Source: a virus. Taken from it: a DNA stretch of 43,990 bases. Shown one piece after another: positions 7,203-13,361 of the stretch. The stretch spans positions 1 through 43,990 of the IMG/VR virus record IMGVR_UViG_3300042090_001763; one strand, given 5' to 3'. Both the position numbers and the translations under genes were made by a program. The number at the start of each line of letters is the position of its first letter. Position 1 is the first letter of the stretch. Below the pieces are notes generated by a model. It saw only the letters and a program-made list of their open reading frames with translations, did no database searches and was not told the DNA's origin.

Positions 7203-7689
7203 AGCTCACCCCGGCTTCGCTTTGTTCTTTGAGCCCTGCGGCCGGCCGCGGCGATCCAGCCGGTGTCCGCAGTGCGGGCACGTCTTTGGCGGTCCCTGCA
7301 CCGCCCGCCGGTCCTTCAGCCGGCACGGGTCGCTGCAGAAGCGATCCCGCGGATGCCGCACCGCGTTCGTGCAGCCCTGCCTCTGACACTGCCGTGCGTA
7401 TCCCTGATCCACCGTTTTCTCCCTGATGCAGTGCGGCCCCGAGAATGCCGTAGCCGGCGATGTCTCTATAGGGCGATTCGCCCAGCGCGTCGCGGTCGGT
7501 GGCGATGCGCTGCAGCTTGTCGAAGATGCGCACCAGCAGCAGCGCGTCACCGTACTGCTCCGGCGCCAGGCCTTCGGGATAGAGCAGGCGCAGGAACGCG
7601 CCCGCTTTGGCGAAGCTGCTGCCGTAGGCGGCGTTTTTGTGCTCGACCAGCTCGCCGATCTCGCGCGCGATGGTAAGGAAGCGGCTCAC
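7189..7689 (-). CDS. DUF1599-like nucleotide-metabolism protein with odd C-terminal extension (166 aa)
   Basis: Residues 1-90 resemble the phage DUF1599/MazG-like group: EIGELVEHKNAAYGSSFAKA, VRIFDKLQRIATDRDAL, ESPYRDIAGYGILGA. Proteins of this type have an all-alpha fold related to nucleotide pyrophosphohydrolases and accompany thymidylate or nucleotide genes. The last 75 residues are Gly/Ala/Pro-rich and lie entirely over the 68-aa zinc-ribbon gene in another frame. They look like read-through of a lost stop rather than a real domain. The start overlaps the upstream stop as ATGA. Activity cannot be claimed. Confidence 0.6.
   Translation of the reverse strand: MSRFLTIAREIGELVEHKNAAYGSSFAKAGAFLRLLYPEGLAPEQYGDALLLVRIFDKLQRIATDRDALGESPYRDIAGYGILGAALHQGENGGSGIRTAVSEAGLHERGAASAGSLLQRPVPAEGPAGGAGTAKDVPALRTPAGSPRPAAGLKEQSEAGVSYGAC
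7206..7412 (-). CDS. Small zinc-ribbon protein (68 aa)
   Basis: It starts at the GTG at 7412, preceded by GGGAG at good spacing. It has six to seven metal-ligand candidates: CQRQGC, then DRFCSDPC, then TCPHCGHRLDRRGRPQG. The first four cysteines resemble a treble-clef/zinc-knuckle; the last CPHCG is a zinc-ribbon knuckle followed by a basic tail (GSKNKAKPG) that could contact nucleic acid. It is wholly overlapped by the 3' part of the DUF1599-like ORF in another frame. The motif density makes this frame the coding one. Confidence 0.7.
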   Translation of the reverse strand: MDQGYARQCQRQGCTNAVRHPRDRFCSDPCRLKDRRAVQGPPKTCPHCGHRLDRRGRPQGSKNKAKPG

Positions 7690-7940
7690 GCGGTTTCCTC
7701 CTCATCGCCGCCGAACCAGTCGAATTGCACCGGGCGCCGGCGCTCCAGCTCCGCCTGCAGGCCGCGCAGATCGGCGAGCGCAACCGGATCGCGCCGCAGT
7801 TTCTTCATGGCCTCGCGATAGGCGCTGCGCATCTGCGGCGGCGTTCCTCCCAGCACGCGCGCGATCTCGACAAAACTCATCGCGGCCAGCGGATCGTCTC
7901 CGTCCGCGCGAATGCAGGCGCGCTGCGATGGCTTCTTCAC
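7686..7940 (-). CDS. Sigma-70 region 4-like HTH protein (84 aa)
   Basis: Residues of about 20-55 read AAMSFVEIARVLGGTPPQMR followed by SAYREAMKKLRRD. This is the pattern of sigma region 4: Ser-x-x-E-I-A, Leu-Gly, and a recognition helix ending in Ala-x-x-K-L-R-R. There is no region 2, so it is not a complete sigma factor. Phages use such short region-4-like proteins as promoter-recognition or anti-sigma/activator factors. Its position near the end of the early chain, before late transcription must begin, makes it the best candidate for a late activator. The C-terminal tail is acidic (DWFGGDEEETA). Confidence 0.65.
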   Translation of the reverse strand: MKKPSQRACIRADGDDPLAAMSFVEIARVLGGTPPQMRSAYREAMKKLRRDPVALADLRGLQAELERRRPVQFDWFGGDEEETA

Positions 7941-8395
7941 AGGCCCTCCTGACGCAGCAGCGTTCGTTCGAGGTCGCTCAGGGCTTTGCCCTGGCTCCTG
8001 CGCTCGACCGCGCGCCGCACGAAATGCTCGCGCCGCTTCCGCGCTGTTTCCTCGTCATCGGCGGCCACCAGCTTTGCGGGCGCGGGCTGCGGCTTCGGCA
8101 GCCGATAGCGATCGAGCGGCGCATGACTGTAGCGCAGCACGTCGGCGAACCAGCGATGGATGCGCTCGCCGGGCGCGTGATCGTCGCTGAGCAGCCGGTG
8201 ATCGAGGCAACGCTGGACGATCTCCACGGCCACGCGGGGATTGGCGCGCAGGAACGTTCCGACGCACCCGGCCTCGGCCGCGCCCCACGGCAGATCCGGC
8301 GTCTCCGGATTCTCCTTCTGCCAGTAGAGCTGCAGCAGCGCCTTCACCGCGGCGTGACGCGGATCCGGCGGCAGCCGATCGCGGCGCGGGCTCAT
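7937..8395 (-). CDS. Unknown early protein, basic C-terminal half (152 aa)
   Basis: The N-terminal half contains HAAVKALLQLYWQKENPETP, then LRANPRVAVEIVQRCLDHRL and GERIHRWFADVLRYSHAPLD, ending RYRLPKP. This helical pattern is familiar from phage and host hypothetical proteins with a role near replication genes, but none is characterised to my knowledge. The C-terminal half is charged (ARKRREHFVRRAVERRSQGK). It has four-base overlaps on both sides. No enzymatic motif is visible. Confidence 0.6.
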   Translation of the reverse strand: MSPRRDRLPPDPRHAAVKALLQLYWQKENPETPDLPWGAAEAGCVGTFLRANPRVAVEIVQRCLDHRLLSDDHAPGERIHRWFADVLRYSHAPLDRYRLPKPQPAPAKLVAADDEETARKRREHFVRRAVERRSQGKALSDLERTLLRQEGL

Positions 8396-9114
8396 GCAGT
8401 TTCTCCGAGAATGATCTGGACGGCTGGTTCAACGAGCGCCGCCCCGAGCCGCCGCTTCAGGCGGTCGCGGCATTCGGCGCACACAGCCATGCGGATGCCC
8501 GAGGCGCGCACTTCATAGACCACGCACTCCTGATGAACGCAGGTCTGCAGAGGCTGCTGCTGCTTCGCGATGCTGTGATTGCCAGCGGGATCGTCGCGAA
8601 TGACAGTGGCCGGGAAAATAGCGCCACCCTGCGTGATGAGGGCTGTGGTCTCTACCGGGAAGCCGCACGACATCACCGCATCGCAGAAGCGCAGAATGCG
8701 CGGACCGCTCATGCCGCGGGCGCCGTCGAAAGCGCCGTGATAGTCGGGTCCGGCGAGGCGCGTGGCGGAATGGAAGCTCACCTGGCCGATGGTCTGGCTA
8801 CTCGACGGACAGGGCAGATCGATATAGAGCACCCACTCGAAGTTTGGCGTGCTCTCATCGCGGCCCCAGCCCCAGCGGATGTTGAGGCCGAACTGCGGCA
8901 GCAGCCGCACGATCTCGCTCAGCGACCAGTTCTTCACATCGTAAGCGCCGCGACGGAAGCGGCCGCGGCGGTAGCGCTTCGCCGCATCGCTGCGCTTTTG
9001 CGCGCGGAACAGCGCGACCGCCAGCTCTCCGTAGCAGCCCAAGACGGTCAGCGCGGCGTAGTACGCCTTCGTCACACCGCCGTCGTTCTGGCTGAAGACT
9101 TCGGCTGCCGTCAC
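8392..9114 (-). CDS. Conserved phage protein with C-terminal zinc-finger-like cysteines (240 aa)
   Basis: The central part has the conserved phrases WVLYIDLPCP, GQVSFHSATRLAGPDYHGAF, and MSGPRILRFCDAV, which recur in a widespread but uncharacterised phage/plasmid family. The N-terminus (EVFSQNDGGVTKAYYAAL) and the basic stretch RYRRGRFRRGAYDVK are well formed. The last 60 residues carry CVHQECVV and VCAECRDRLKRRL, a likely zinc site. The ATGA overlap with the gene before it fixes the start at 9114. Confidence 0.65.
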   Translation of the reverse strand: MTAAEVFSQNDGGVTKAYYAALTVLGCYGELAVALFRAQKRSDAAKRYRRGRFRRGAYDVKNWSLSEIVRLLPQFGLNIRWGWGRDESTPNFEWVLYIDLPCPSSSQTIGQVSFHSATRLAGPDYHGAFDGARGMSGPRILRFCDAVMSCGFPVETTALITQGGAIFPATVIRDDPAGNHSIAKQQQPLQTCVHQECVVYEVRASGIRMAVCAECRDRLKRRLGAALVEPAVQIILGETA

Positions 9115-9530
9115 GACGGCATCCTCCCCTTGCAGATCCTGCCGCCGAAATGGCGGATGGCGCGATTGATGCCACGCATCGCACCATCCAGCTCAGCGCA
9201 CACGCGACACCGGTCCTCATGCTGAACGCGCGGATCAGTGGCAATCGCAAAAGCGTTGAGGTGATCGTTCTTATTCTCGAATGCCTTGTTCCAGAGGGCG
9301 TACAGCTCCGCGCGCACCTCGGCCGCGTTCCAGAGCAGGTGCTTCACCGCAGCCCCTGCGCGCGTTCCTGGATTCGGTTCGAGCCCATCTCGCTGATCGC
9401 CTGCGTGAACTGCGCGCGCGTCGGCCCCTTCGGGCTGCGCAGGAATGAACTCCGCGCCCTCGCCGTCATCGAAGCCGTCGATCTGGCTGCAGAGATCGGC
9501 GTACACCGCGTCATAGAGTAGTCGTCTCAT
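9111..9530 (-). CDS. Unknown early protein (139 aa)
   Basis: The ATG at 9530 overlaps the upstream stop as ATGA, so the longer open frame (to 9608) is not needed. The N-terminus RRLLYDAVYADLCSQIDGF is helical; a low-complexity linker follows, then a helical C-terminus (HLLWNAAEVRAELYALWNKA, DGAMRGINRAIRHFGGRICK). Three cysteines lie at DRCRVCAE and ICKG. I do not recognise the family. Confidence 0.6.
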   Translation of the reverse strand: MRRLLYDAVYADLCSQIDGFDDGEGAEFIPAQPEGADARAVHAGDQRDGLEPNPGTRAGAAVKHLLWNAAEVRAELYALWNKAFENKNDHLNAFAIATDPRVQHEDRCRVCAELDGAMRGINRAIRHFGGRICKGRMPS

Positions 9531-9732
9531 TTGCGTTTCAACCTCCGAACCTTTCCGGCACTGGCGCTGCGCGGCTCGCCGAGGTGCCATCCGTGACAGA
9601 AGCGGCACTCGTAAATCTGCAGGAGACCCCGCCGCCTGGGTGCTTCTGCAGCGTTCCCGTGAGCGCTCGCCGCGCTGCGCCCAGCGATACGTGCCGCACC
9701 TTTGTCAGGCAGGAGCGCTCCTCGCTGGTCAT
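9527..9732 (-). pseudogene. Zinc-ribbon protein gene broken by an apparent one-base frameshift
   Basis: One frame starts MTSEERSCLTKVRHVSLGAA at 9732 and continues plausibly to LQKHPGG; the other frame then supplies GLLQIYECRFCHGWHLG to the stop at 9527. Together they make the common phage layout of a basic N-terminus with Ala/Arg pairs followed by YxCxxCxGWHL. The switch falls in a run of four Gs (C-run at 9627-9630 on the plus strand); one extra G would join the halves into a protein of about 68 residues. An intact frame from a GTG at 9739 also exists but lacks the usual N-terminus. Sequencing error, mutation or frameshifting are all possible. Confidence 0.6.
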
Positions 9733-9735
9733 AAC

Positions 9736-10029
9736 TCACCCGAGCCTCGCCTTCGCGCCGGCGATTCGATCGAGGTCGGCGCGGATGGATGCGACCTCGG
9801 GCCGCCCTTCAATTTGCGCAATGTGGAGCTGCGCGTCGAGCGTGGCGATGTCGTAAGGCTGCAGCGGGCCGCCCCGGTCCCAGGCGCGCTGGGTCTCCAG
9901 CACAAGGCTGCGCAGGCGCATGGGCAGCCGATCCCAGTGATCGCGGCACATCAGCCGATGGAGCGGGATCGTTTCGTCGCAGCCCACGGCAAAGCACTTT
10001 TTGAACGACAGCTCGCTGTGCGGGATCAC
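9736..10029 (-). CDS. Small Cys/His-containing early protein (97 aa)
   Basis: The GTG at 10029 overlaps the upstream stop as GTGA. The N-terminus has FKKCFAVGCDETIPLHRLMC followed by RDHWDRLP; the pattern C-x4-C, C, H resembles a small zinc finger seen in phage proteins (a C-x-x-x-x-C, then MCxxHW). The rest is helical (RLRSLVLETQRAWDRG, ADLDRIAGAKARLG). Structural zinc and nucleic-acid or protein binding are possible; the function is unknown. Confidence 0.62.
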   Translation of the reverse strand: MIPHSELSFKKCFAVGCDETIPLHRLMCRDHWDRLPMRLRSLVLETQRAWDRGGPLQPYDIATLDAQLHIAQIEGRPEVASIRADLDRIAGAKARLG

Positions 10030-10478
10030 TTCGCCACCTCCAGAGAAAGCTGGCCGAGCAGCTCGCGCGTGCGCGCCGGGCCGGAGACGCAGCGGTGGGC
10101 CTGCACCTGGGCGCGGATCTGGTCGAGGAAATTGGCGTCGAAGACTTCCTGATCTTCGGCCGAGAGGATCAGGAAATAGCCGCCGTCGACCGAATCCTTG
10201 GAGCTGCCGATGGGCAGGTGCCAGCTGATGCGCAGCGCGCGCACGATGCCTTTGATCTCGCGGTCGCTCAGCTGCAGCCGGCTGCGCATCTCGCGGATGG
10301 TGACGGCATTCTTCGCGCCGCGGCGGAAGCGGATCGCGGAGAGCACCGCCTGCTCGTCGCTGCTCAGGCACTGCTCGAACGGACCGCCCGGCTGGCCATG
10401 GATCAGGCGCACGATCTCCTGATCGAGCGCTTCGACGCGCTCGGTCTGCGACTCCGGGAAGAGAGACTGCGGCGTCAT
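10026..10478 (-). CDS. Winged-helix early protein (150 aa)
   Basis: After a helical N-terminus comes SDEQAVLSAIRFRRGAKNAV, then TIREMRSRLQLSDREIKGIV with RALRISWHLPIGSSKD and GGYFLILSAEDQEVFDANF. This reads as a helix-turn-helix followed by a wing that ends in G-G-Y-F, a layout found in phage replication or regulatory proteins with a DprA-like winged helix. The ATGA overlap with the upstream gene fixes the start at 10478. DNA binding is inferred; the target is not known. Confidence 0.65.
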   Translation of the reverse strand: MTPQSLFPESQTERVEALDQEIVRLIHGQPGGPFEQCLSSDEQAVLSAIRFRRGAKNAVTIREMRSRLQLSDREIKGIVRALRISWHLPIGSSKDSVDGGYFLILSAEDQEVFDANFLDQIRAQVQAHRCVSGPARTRELLGQLSLEVAK

Positions 10479-10735
10479 CGCGACTCTCCAAACAGCGGCG
10501 CCTGCGCCAGCGGCGCGTTCTTGTGACGCGGGCAGTGATCGCGATCCGGGCCGACGCTGGTCGCGCACTGGTCGCACATCGCGGCATCGCAGGTTTTGCC
10601 GCGCGGGCCGACCGGGAAATCGCAGAGCTTCGTCGCCCACTGCGTGTTGCAGAAGGAGCATCTCTTTGGCTGTCGGCCGCGCGTACAGATAAACGCGGTG
10701 AAGTTGCCGTCTGGATCGCGATAGAGCGGCGTCAT
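10475..10735 (-). CDS. Cys-rich putative zinc-binding protein (86 aa)
   Basis: The protein has nine cysteines: CTRG, RCSFC, KLCDFPVG, KTCDAAMCDQCA and DHCPRH. The series CxxC, C, C-x4-C-x2-C, C-x2-H suggests two zinc sites. The phrases KLCDFPVGPRGKTCD and MCDQCATSVGPDRDHC recur in uncharacterised phage proteins. It is likely a nucleic-acid- or protein-binding module. Start at 10735 by ATGA overlap. Confidence 0.68.
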   Translation of the reverse strand: MTPLYRDPDGNFTAFICTRGRQPKRCSFCNTQWATKLCDFPVGPRGKTCDAAMCDQCATSVGPDRDHCPRHKNAPLAQAPLFGESR

Positions 10736-10956
10736 TCGGTGGCTCCGGGAATCTCGGGGACGACGGCGGGATGAGGAACCCAACATCTGTGCGGCAGGCC
10801 CGTGTCGCAACCGTTGGGGCCGCAATATCCGAGGTAGCCTCCGCAGACATCGCAGACGAAGGCGCCGTCAACGAGCTGGTGATGGCTGAGCACTCCCTGG
10901 CCGCAATTGCAGCAGCGCGGGAGTCGCGGGGGCTTCACTGCGCGCCAGTCGGTCAT
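10732..10956 (-). CDS. Small zinc-ribbon protein (74 aa)
   Basis: The ATG at 10956 overlaps the upstream stop; the open frame further upstream is not needed. The motif PRCCNCGQGVLSHHQLVDG followed by FVCDVCGGYLGYCG and GCDTGLPHRCW has two CxxC knuckles spaced like a rubredoxin-type zinc ribbon plus extra cysteines. Function unknown. It is one of a series of such small proteins in this chain. Confidence 0.66.
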   Translation of the reverse strand: MTDWRAVKPPRLPRCCNCGQGVLSHHQLVDGAFVCDVCGGYLGYCGPNGCDTGLPHRCWVPHPAVVPEIPGATE

Positions 10957-11240
10957 TCGGTCGCTCCCAGATGCGCGTTCGGATCGGGGCGAGGGACCGG
11001 TCCGGAGTAGCCGTCCGGCCCGGCGGGCGGATGCGGGCGCCAGTCCGGACAATCGGCCTCGACTTCCCCCATCAGCTCGTGGCACAGCTCGAGGCCGTTG
11101 TAGTAGCCAACGCGGCCGCGCACGATCGCGTCCACGTCGTCGGCGGCAATGCCGTCGCGCAGCACGTCGATGTGCTCGGTCGCGACCAGCAGCGCGCGCC
11201 GGATGAGATCGAGTTTGCTGGCGACCAGAGCGCGATCCAT
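10953..11240 (-). CDS. Unknown early protein (95 aa)
   Basis: The start overlaps the upstream stop as TAATG. The N-terminal two thirds are helical (SKLDLIRRALLVATEHIDVL, RVGYYNGLELCHELMGEVEA); the C-terminal third is Pro/Gly-rich (PPAGPDGYSGPVPRPDPN). No recognised domain, membrane segment or signal is seen. Confidence 0.58.
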   Translation of the reverse strand: MDRALVASKLDLIRRALLVATEHIDVLRDGIAADDVDAIVRGRVGYYNGLELCHELMGEVEADCPDWRPHPPAGPDGYSGPVPRPDPNAHLGATE

Positions 11241-11833
11241 TACGCGGTCACCTCATGCATGCGGCGGCTGTCGAGCGCGGCGCGGCCGGCGGCGGTGAGG
11301 CTCAGGCTCTCGGACGCGAGCGCTCCCGCCTCGTAGAAGGACGACAGCGCTTCCGCTTTTGCGTCCACGGTCAGAGAGTTCCACCAGTCGTTCAGCGCGC
11401 CCTCGCTCATGCAGAGCGTCGCGGTGGCCTCGTCCTCTTCTTCCGGCGCTTCCGGCGCGTTGCACGCCGTGACCTGCACCTGGGCCGGCTTCGCCGTATG
11501 CTGGTCGATGAAGCGCTCGGCGACCTCGGTCAGCGTCTCAGGCCGGGCGCGCTTCTGCAGATCGTGGAGCTTCTCCGCGCCGAGGCGCGTGATCTGCACG
11601 CCCATCATGCGGGGACGCTCAGGATCGGCGCAGCCCGGTTGCGGCACCGGCCAGGACGTGACGAGCTGCTCCTTCTCCATCTGCTCGACGAGCTGGGCCA
11701 CGTCGGACGTGCCAAAGACGAAGTGCGACGCGCCGAGACATTCCTGCAAGTCTTCGTGGACGCGGGGACGCGTCTCCAGCGCGGCGAGCACGATCAGCTG
11801 CTGGCGTTCGCGCTGCGTGAGGGCGGTTTTCAT
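11240..11833 (-). CDS. Unknown early protein with possible winged-helix N-terminus (197 aa)
   Basis: The ATG at 11833 overlaps the upstream stop; the open frame beyond it is a shadow. The N-terminal part TQRERQQLIVLAALETRPRV, then GTSDVAQLVEQMEKEQLVTS and ITRLGAEKLHDLQKRA, looks like a winged-helix or marR-like unit (helix, helix, then T-x-x-G). An acidic linker (PEAPEEEDEATATL) leads to SEGALNDWWNSLTVDAKAEA and LSLTAAGRAALDSRRM. I do not recognise the family; a DNA-binding role is a guess. Confidence 0.58.
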   Translation of the reverse strand: MKTALTQRERQQLIVLAALETRPRVHEDLQECLGASHFVFGTSDVAQLVEQMEKEQLVTSWPVPQPGCADPERPRMMGVQITRLGAEKLHDLQKRARPETLTEVAERFIDQHTAKPAQVQVTACNAPEAPEEEDEATATLCMSEGALNDWWNSLTVDAKAEALSSFYEAGALASESLSLTAAGRAALDSRRMHEVTA

Positions 11834-12366
11834 TTCCGGCCTGCTTTCTTCGCGGCCTTCTTCGCGGCTTTGGCCTCGCGCGCCTCGACCGCCGCGGAGG
11901 CTTCCACAGTGAGCGAGGGGGACCGGGTACTGACTCCGAAACAGAGCGAGAACAGTTGCGAGAGCTGCTTCCGCGTAACCTCGGGCAGCTTGCCCACGGC
12001 GAACTGCAGAGCCTTCGCGGCGCCCTTGCGCAGCGAGTACTTCACGCGGCGGTCGAAGAGCTGGCGGAAGAGGCGGGGCATCTTCGCGCGGCTCAGGGCG
12101 AGCTGCAGCTCGATCACATACGCGTCGACGATCTCGACCGTGGTGCCGGTGGTGACGGTCGCGATGGACTCGTCTCCTTCCAGACGGATCGACTTCTCGG
12201 CGTTGGTGGGGACGTAGCCGTAGCGCTGGACCGCTTCGATCAGCAGCGCCTTGGCGTTGCCCAGCGCCGTTTCCGCCGCCTCGGCTTCGGCCTTCCGCTG
12301 GTTGAAGGCGCGGCACAGGGAATCGACGAGCGGCCGTGCGATGTTTTCAGGCGTTGCTGGGTTCAT
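11830..12366 (-). CDS. Unknown early protein with Lys/Ala tail (178 aa)
   Basis: The ATG at 12366 has GAGGGA upstream and overlaps the preceding stop. The first half includes a coiled-coil-like helix (NQRKAEAEAAETALGNAKAL) then IRLEGDESIATVTTGTTVEI. The second half reads FRQLFDRRVKYSLRKGAAKA with LQFAVGKLPEVTRKQLSQLF. The C-terminus is AKAAKKAAKKAGRK, a nucleic-acid-binding tail. Length and place (downstream of A and B) match those of Mu Gam, but I see no convincing sequence match, so Gam is only a positional suggestion. Confidence 0.58.
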   Translation of the reverse strand: MNPATPENIARPLVDSLCRAFNQRKAEAEAAETALGNAKALLIEAVQRYGYVPTNAEKSIRLEGDESIATVTTGTTVEIVDAYVIELQLALSRAKMPRLFRQLFDRRVKYSLRKGAAKALQFAVGKLPEVTRKQLSQLFSLCFGVSTRSPSLTVEASAAVEAREAKAAKKAAKKAGRK

Positions 12367-12602
12367 GCTGGTTCCCTCTTTTCCGTGTTCGGTTGATCGG
12401 GGCTCAGGGCGCGCGCGAGCCGGATATGGGCGCAGGCCTCGCCGCAGATGTGCTCGACCTTCGAACCCTCGGCCGCCTTTGTGTTCGCGGGACCGAAGGC
12501 GATATGGTTGGCGCGATCGGGATACGTGATCACGATCCACCAGTGATTGGCTTCACCCTTCACCCGGCCGCAAACGTCGCAGGAGATCTGCGCGGTGATC
12601 AT
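12363..12602 (-). CDS. Small protein with zinc-binding pattern (79 aa)
   Basis: It begins MITAQISCDVCGRVKGEANH and later has VEHICGEACAHIRLARAL: CxxC and C-x3-C-x-H, enough for one zinc site. The centre (WWIVITYPDRANHIAFGPA) is beta-like. The pattern resembles small host and phage proteins with a CxxCG start. It abuts the upstream stop directly (TGA then ATG) and its stop overlaps the next start. Confidence 0.6.
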   Translation of the reverse strand: MITAQISCDVCGRVKGEANHWWIVITYPDRANHIAFGPANTKAAEGSKVEHICGEACAHIRLARALSPDQPNTEKREPA

Positions 12603-12779
12603 TCAGGCGACTCCTTTCGCGCGATCCCCGGCCGCCGCGCGCTGGGCCGGCCTCTTCGCCGCGGACTGCTGCTGCGCTGCGCGGCACGCCTGGCAGAGAC
12701 CGCTGGCGTGCCACTCCGGCCAGGTGATCGGCTGGCCGCATTTGCACGCGGGTGTGAGCTTGCGAATGCCGATGGCCAT
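12603..12779 (-). CDS. Small zinc-knuckle protein (58 aa)
   Basis: I chose the ATG at 12779 because it overlaps the upstream stop as TGATG and begins MAIGIRKLTPACKCGQPITW. The four cysteines (CKCG and GLCQACR) are set for one zinc ion. The tail is basic and Ala/Gln-rich (KRPAQRAAAGDRAKG). The upstream extension of the frame is a shadow of the neighbouring gene. Confidence 0.6.
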   Translation of the reverse strand: MAIGIRKLTPACKCGQPITWPEWHASGLCQACRAAQQQSAAKRPAQRAAAGDRAKGVA

Positions 12780-12907
12780 CAGCGGCCTCCGATCGCGGAC
12801 GCGACGCGTCCATCGAAAAATGCGGGCACGATCTCGACGAGGATCCACGCCACCACGCAGGCAAAGAACGCGGCGATCCAGAGGTCCTCCCGGCTGCGCG
12901 GCTTCAC
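12779..12907 (-). CDS. Tiny membrane protein (42 aa)
   Basis: A GTG at 12907 overlapping the upstream stop (GTGA) opens a 42-codon frame: a basic start (VKPRSREDLW), one hydrophobic segment (IAAFFACVVAWILVEIVPAF) and a short tail ending SAIGGR. It fills a gap that would otherwise break the overlap chain and its stop overlaps the next start as TGATG, which supports it. It may act with the neighbouring 70-aa membrane protein. Function unknown. Confidence 0.55.
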   Translation of the reverse strand: MKPRSREDLWIAAFFACVVAWILVEIVPAFFDGRVASAIGGR

Positions 12908-13116
12908 CGGCAGCCTCCCGCGATCCACCATCCGAGGGCGGCGCAGATCGCCAGCAAAACCGCGACGCCCGAGCCCCAGATGAGACCGCCGAGCAGGCGC
13001 TGCAGGATCCGCCTGGGACGAAGGCGCACGTAGATCTCGACGCGCTCGCCGTCGATCTCGATGGCGCGAATCGCTCCGCGCCGGTGGCGCAGCAGCTCCA
13101 GCGTGCAGGTCGTCAT
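12904..13116 (-). CDS. Small membrane protein (70 aa)
   Basis: The N-terminal 40 residues are soluble and basic (EIDGERVEIYVRLRPRRILQ), followed by one hydrophobic helix (LIWGSGVAVLLAICAALGWW) and a four-residue tail. This is a single-pass protein with the charged part probably in the cytoplasm. Four-base overlaps on both sides. Early membrane proteins in phages often act in superinfection exclusion or host takeover; nothing here proves it. Confidence 0.58.
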   Translation of the reverse strand: MTTCTLELLRHRRGAIRAIEIDGERVEIYVRLRPRRILQRLLGGLIWGSGVAVLLAICAALGWWIAGGCR

Positions 13117-13361
13117 ACGGACACCTCTTCGCCGGTATGCCGTTTCACGAATGCGACCAGCGCCGCCGCGACAGCCAGCGCCTGATCGACATCGAGGTGC
13201 GCGGCGCCGGCGAAATTCACACCCGGCTCAGAGATAAAGAGCCACAGCGAAGCAGCTTCCTCCGTGCTGGAATCCCGCAGCGTCAGGCGCTCGCCGTGGA
13301 TGCCCATCAGTTCCGGGCCTTCCTCGGCGTCGCGCACGCGTGTGAAGCGGCGATGCGTCAT
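13113..13361 (-). CDS. Unknown early protein (82 aa)
   Basis: The ATG at 13361 overlaps the stop of the MuB-like gene. The sequence has RLTLRDSSTEEAASLWLFIS, then AAHLDVDQALAVAAALVAFV, and looks like a small beta-then-alpha domain with no metal or membrane motif. I do not recognise it. The position right after A and B resembles where Mu carries small accessory genes. Confidence 0.58.
   Translation of the reverse strand: MTHRRFTRVRDAEEGPELMGIHGERLTLRDSSTEEAASLWLFISEPGVNFAGAAHLDVDQALAVAAALVAFVKRHTGEEVSV

Noticed and set aside
11830-12366. Mu Gam (host nuclease inhibitor) call for the 178-aa protein
   Set aside because: Length and position fit, but I see no sequence match that would distinguish Gam, so the gene is left as unknown.
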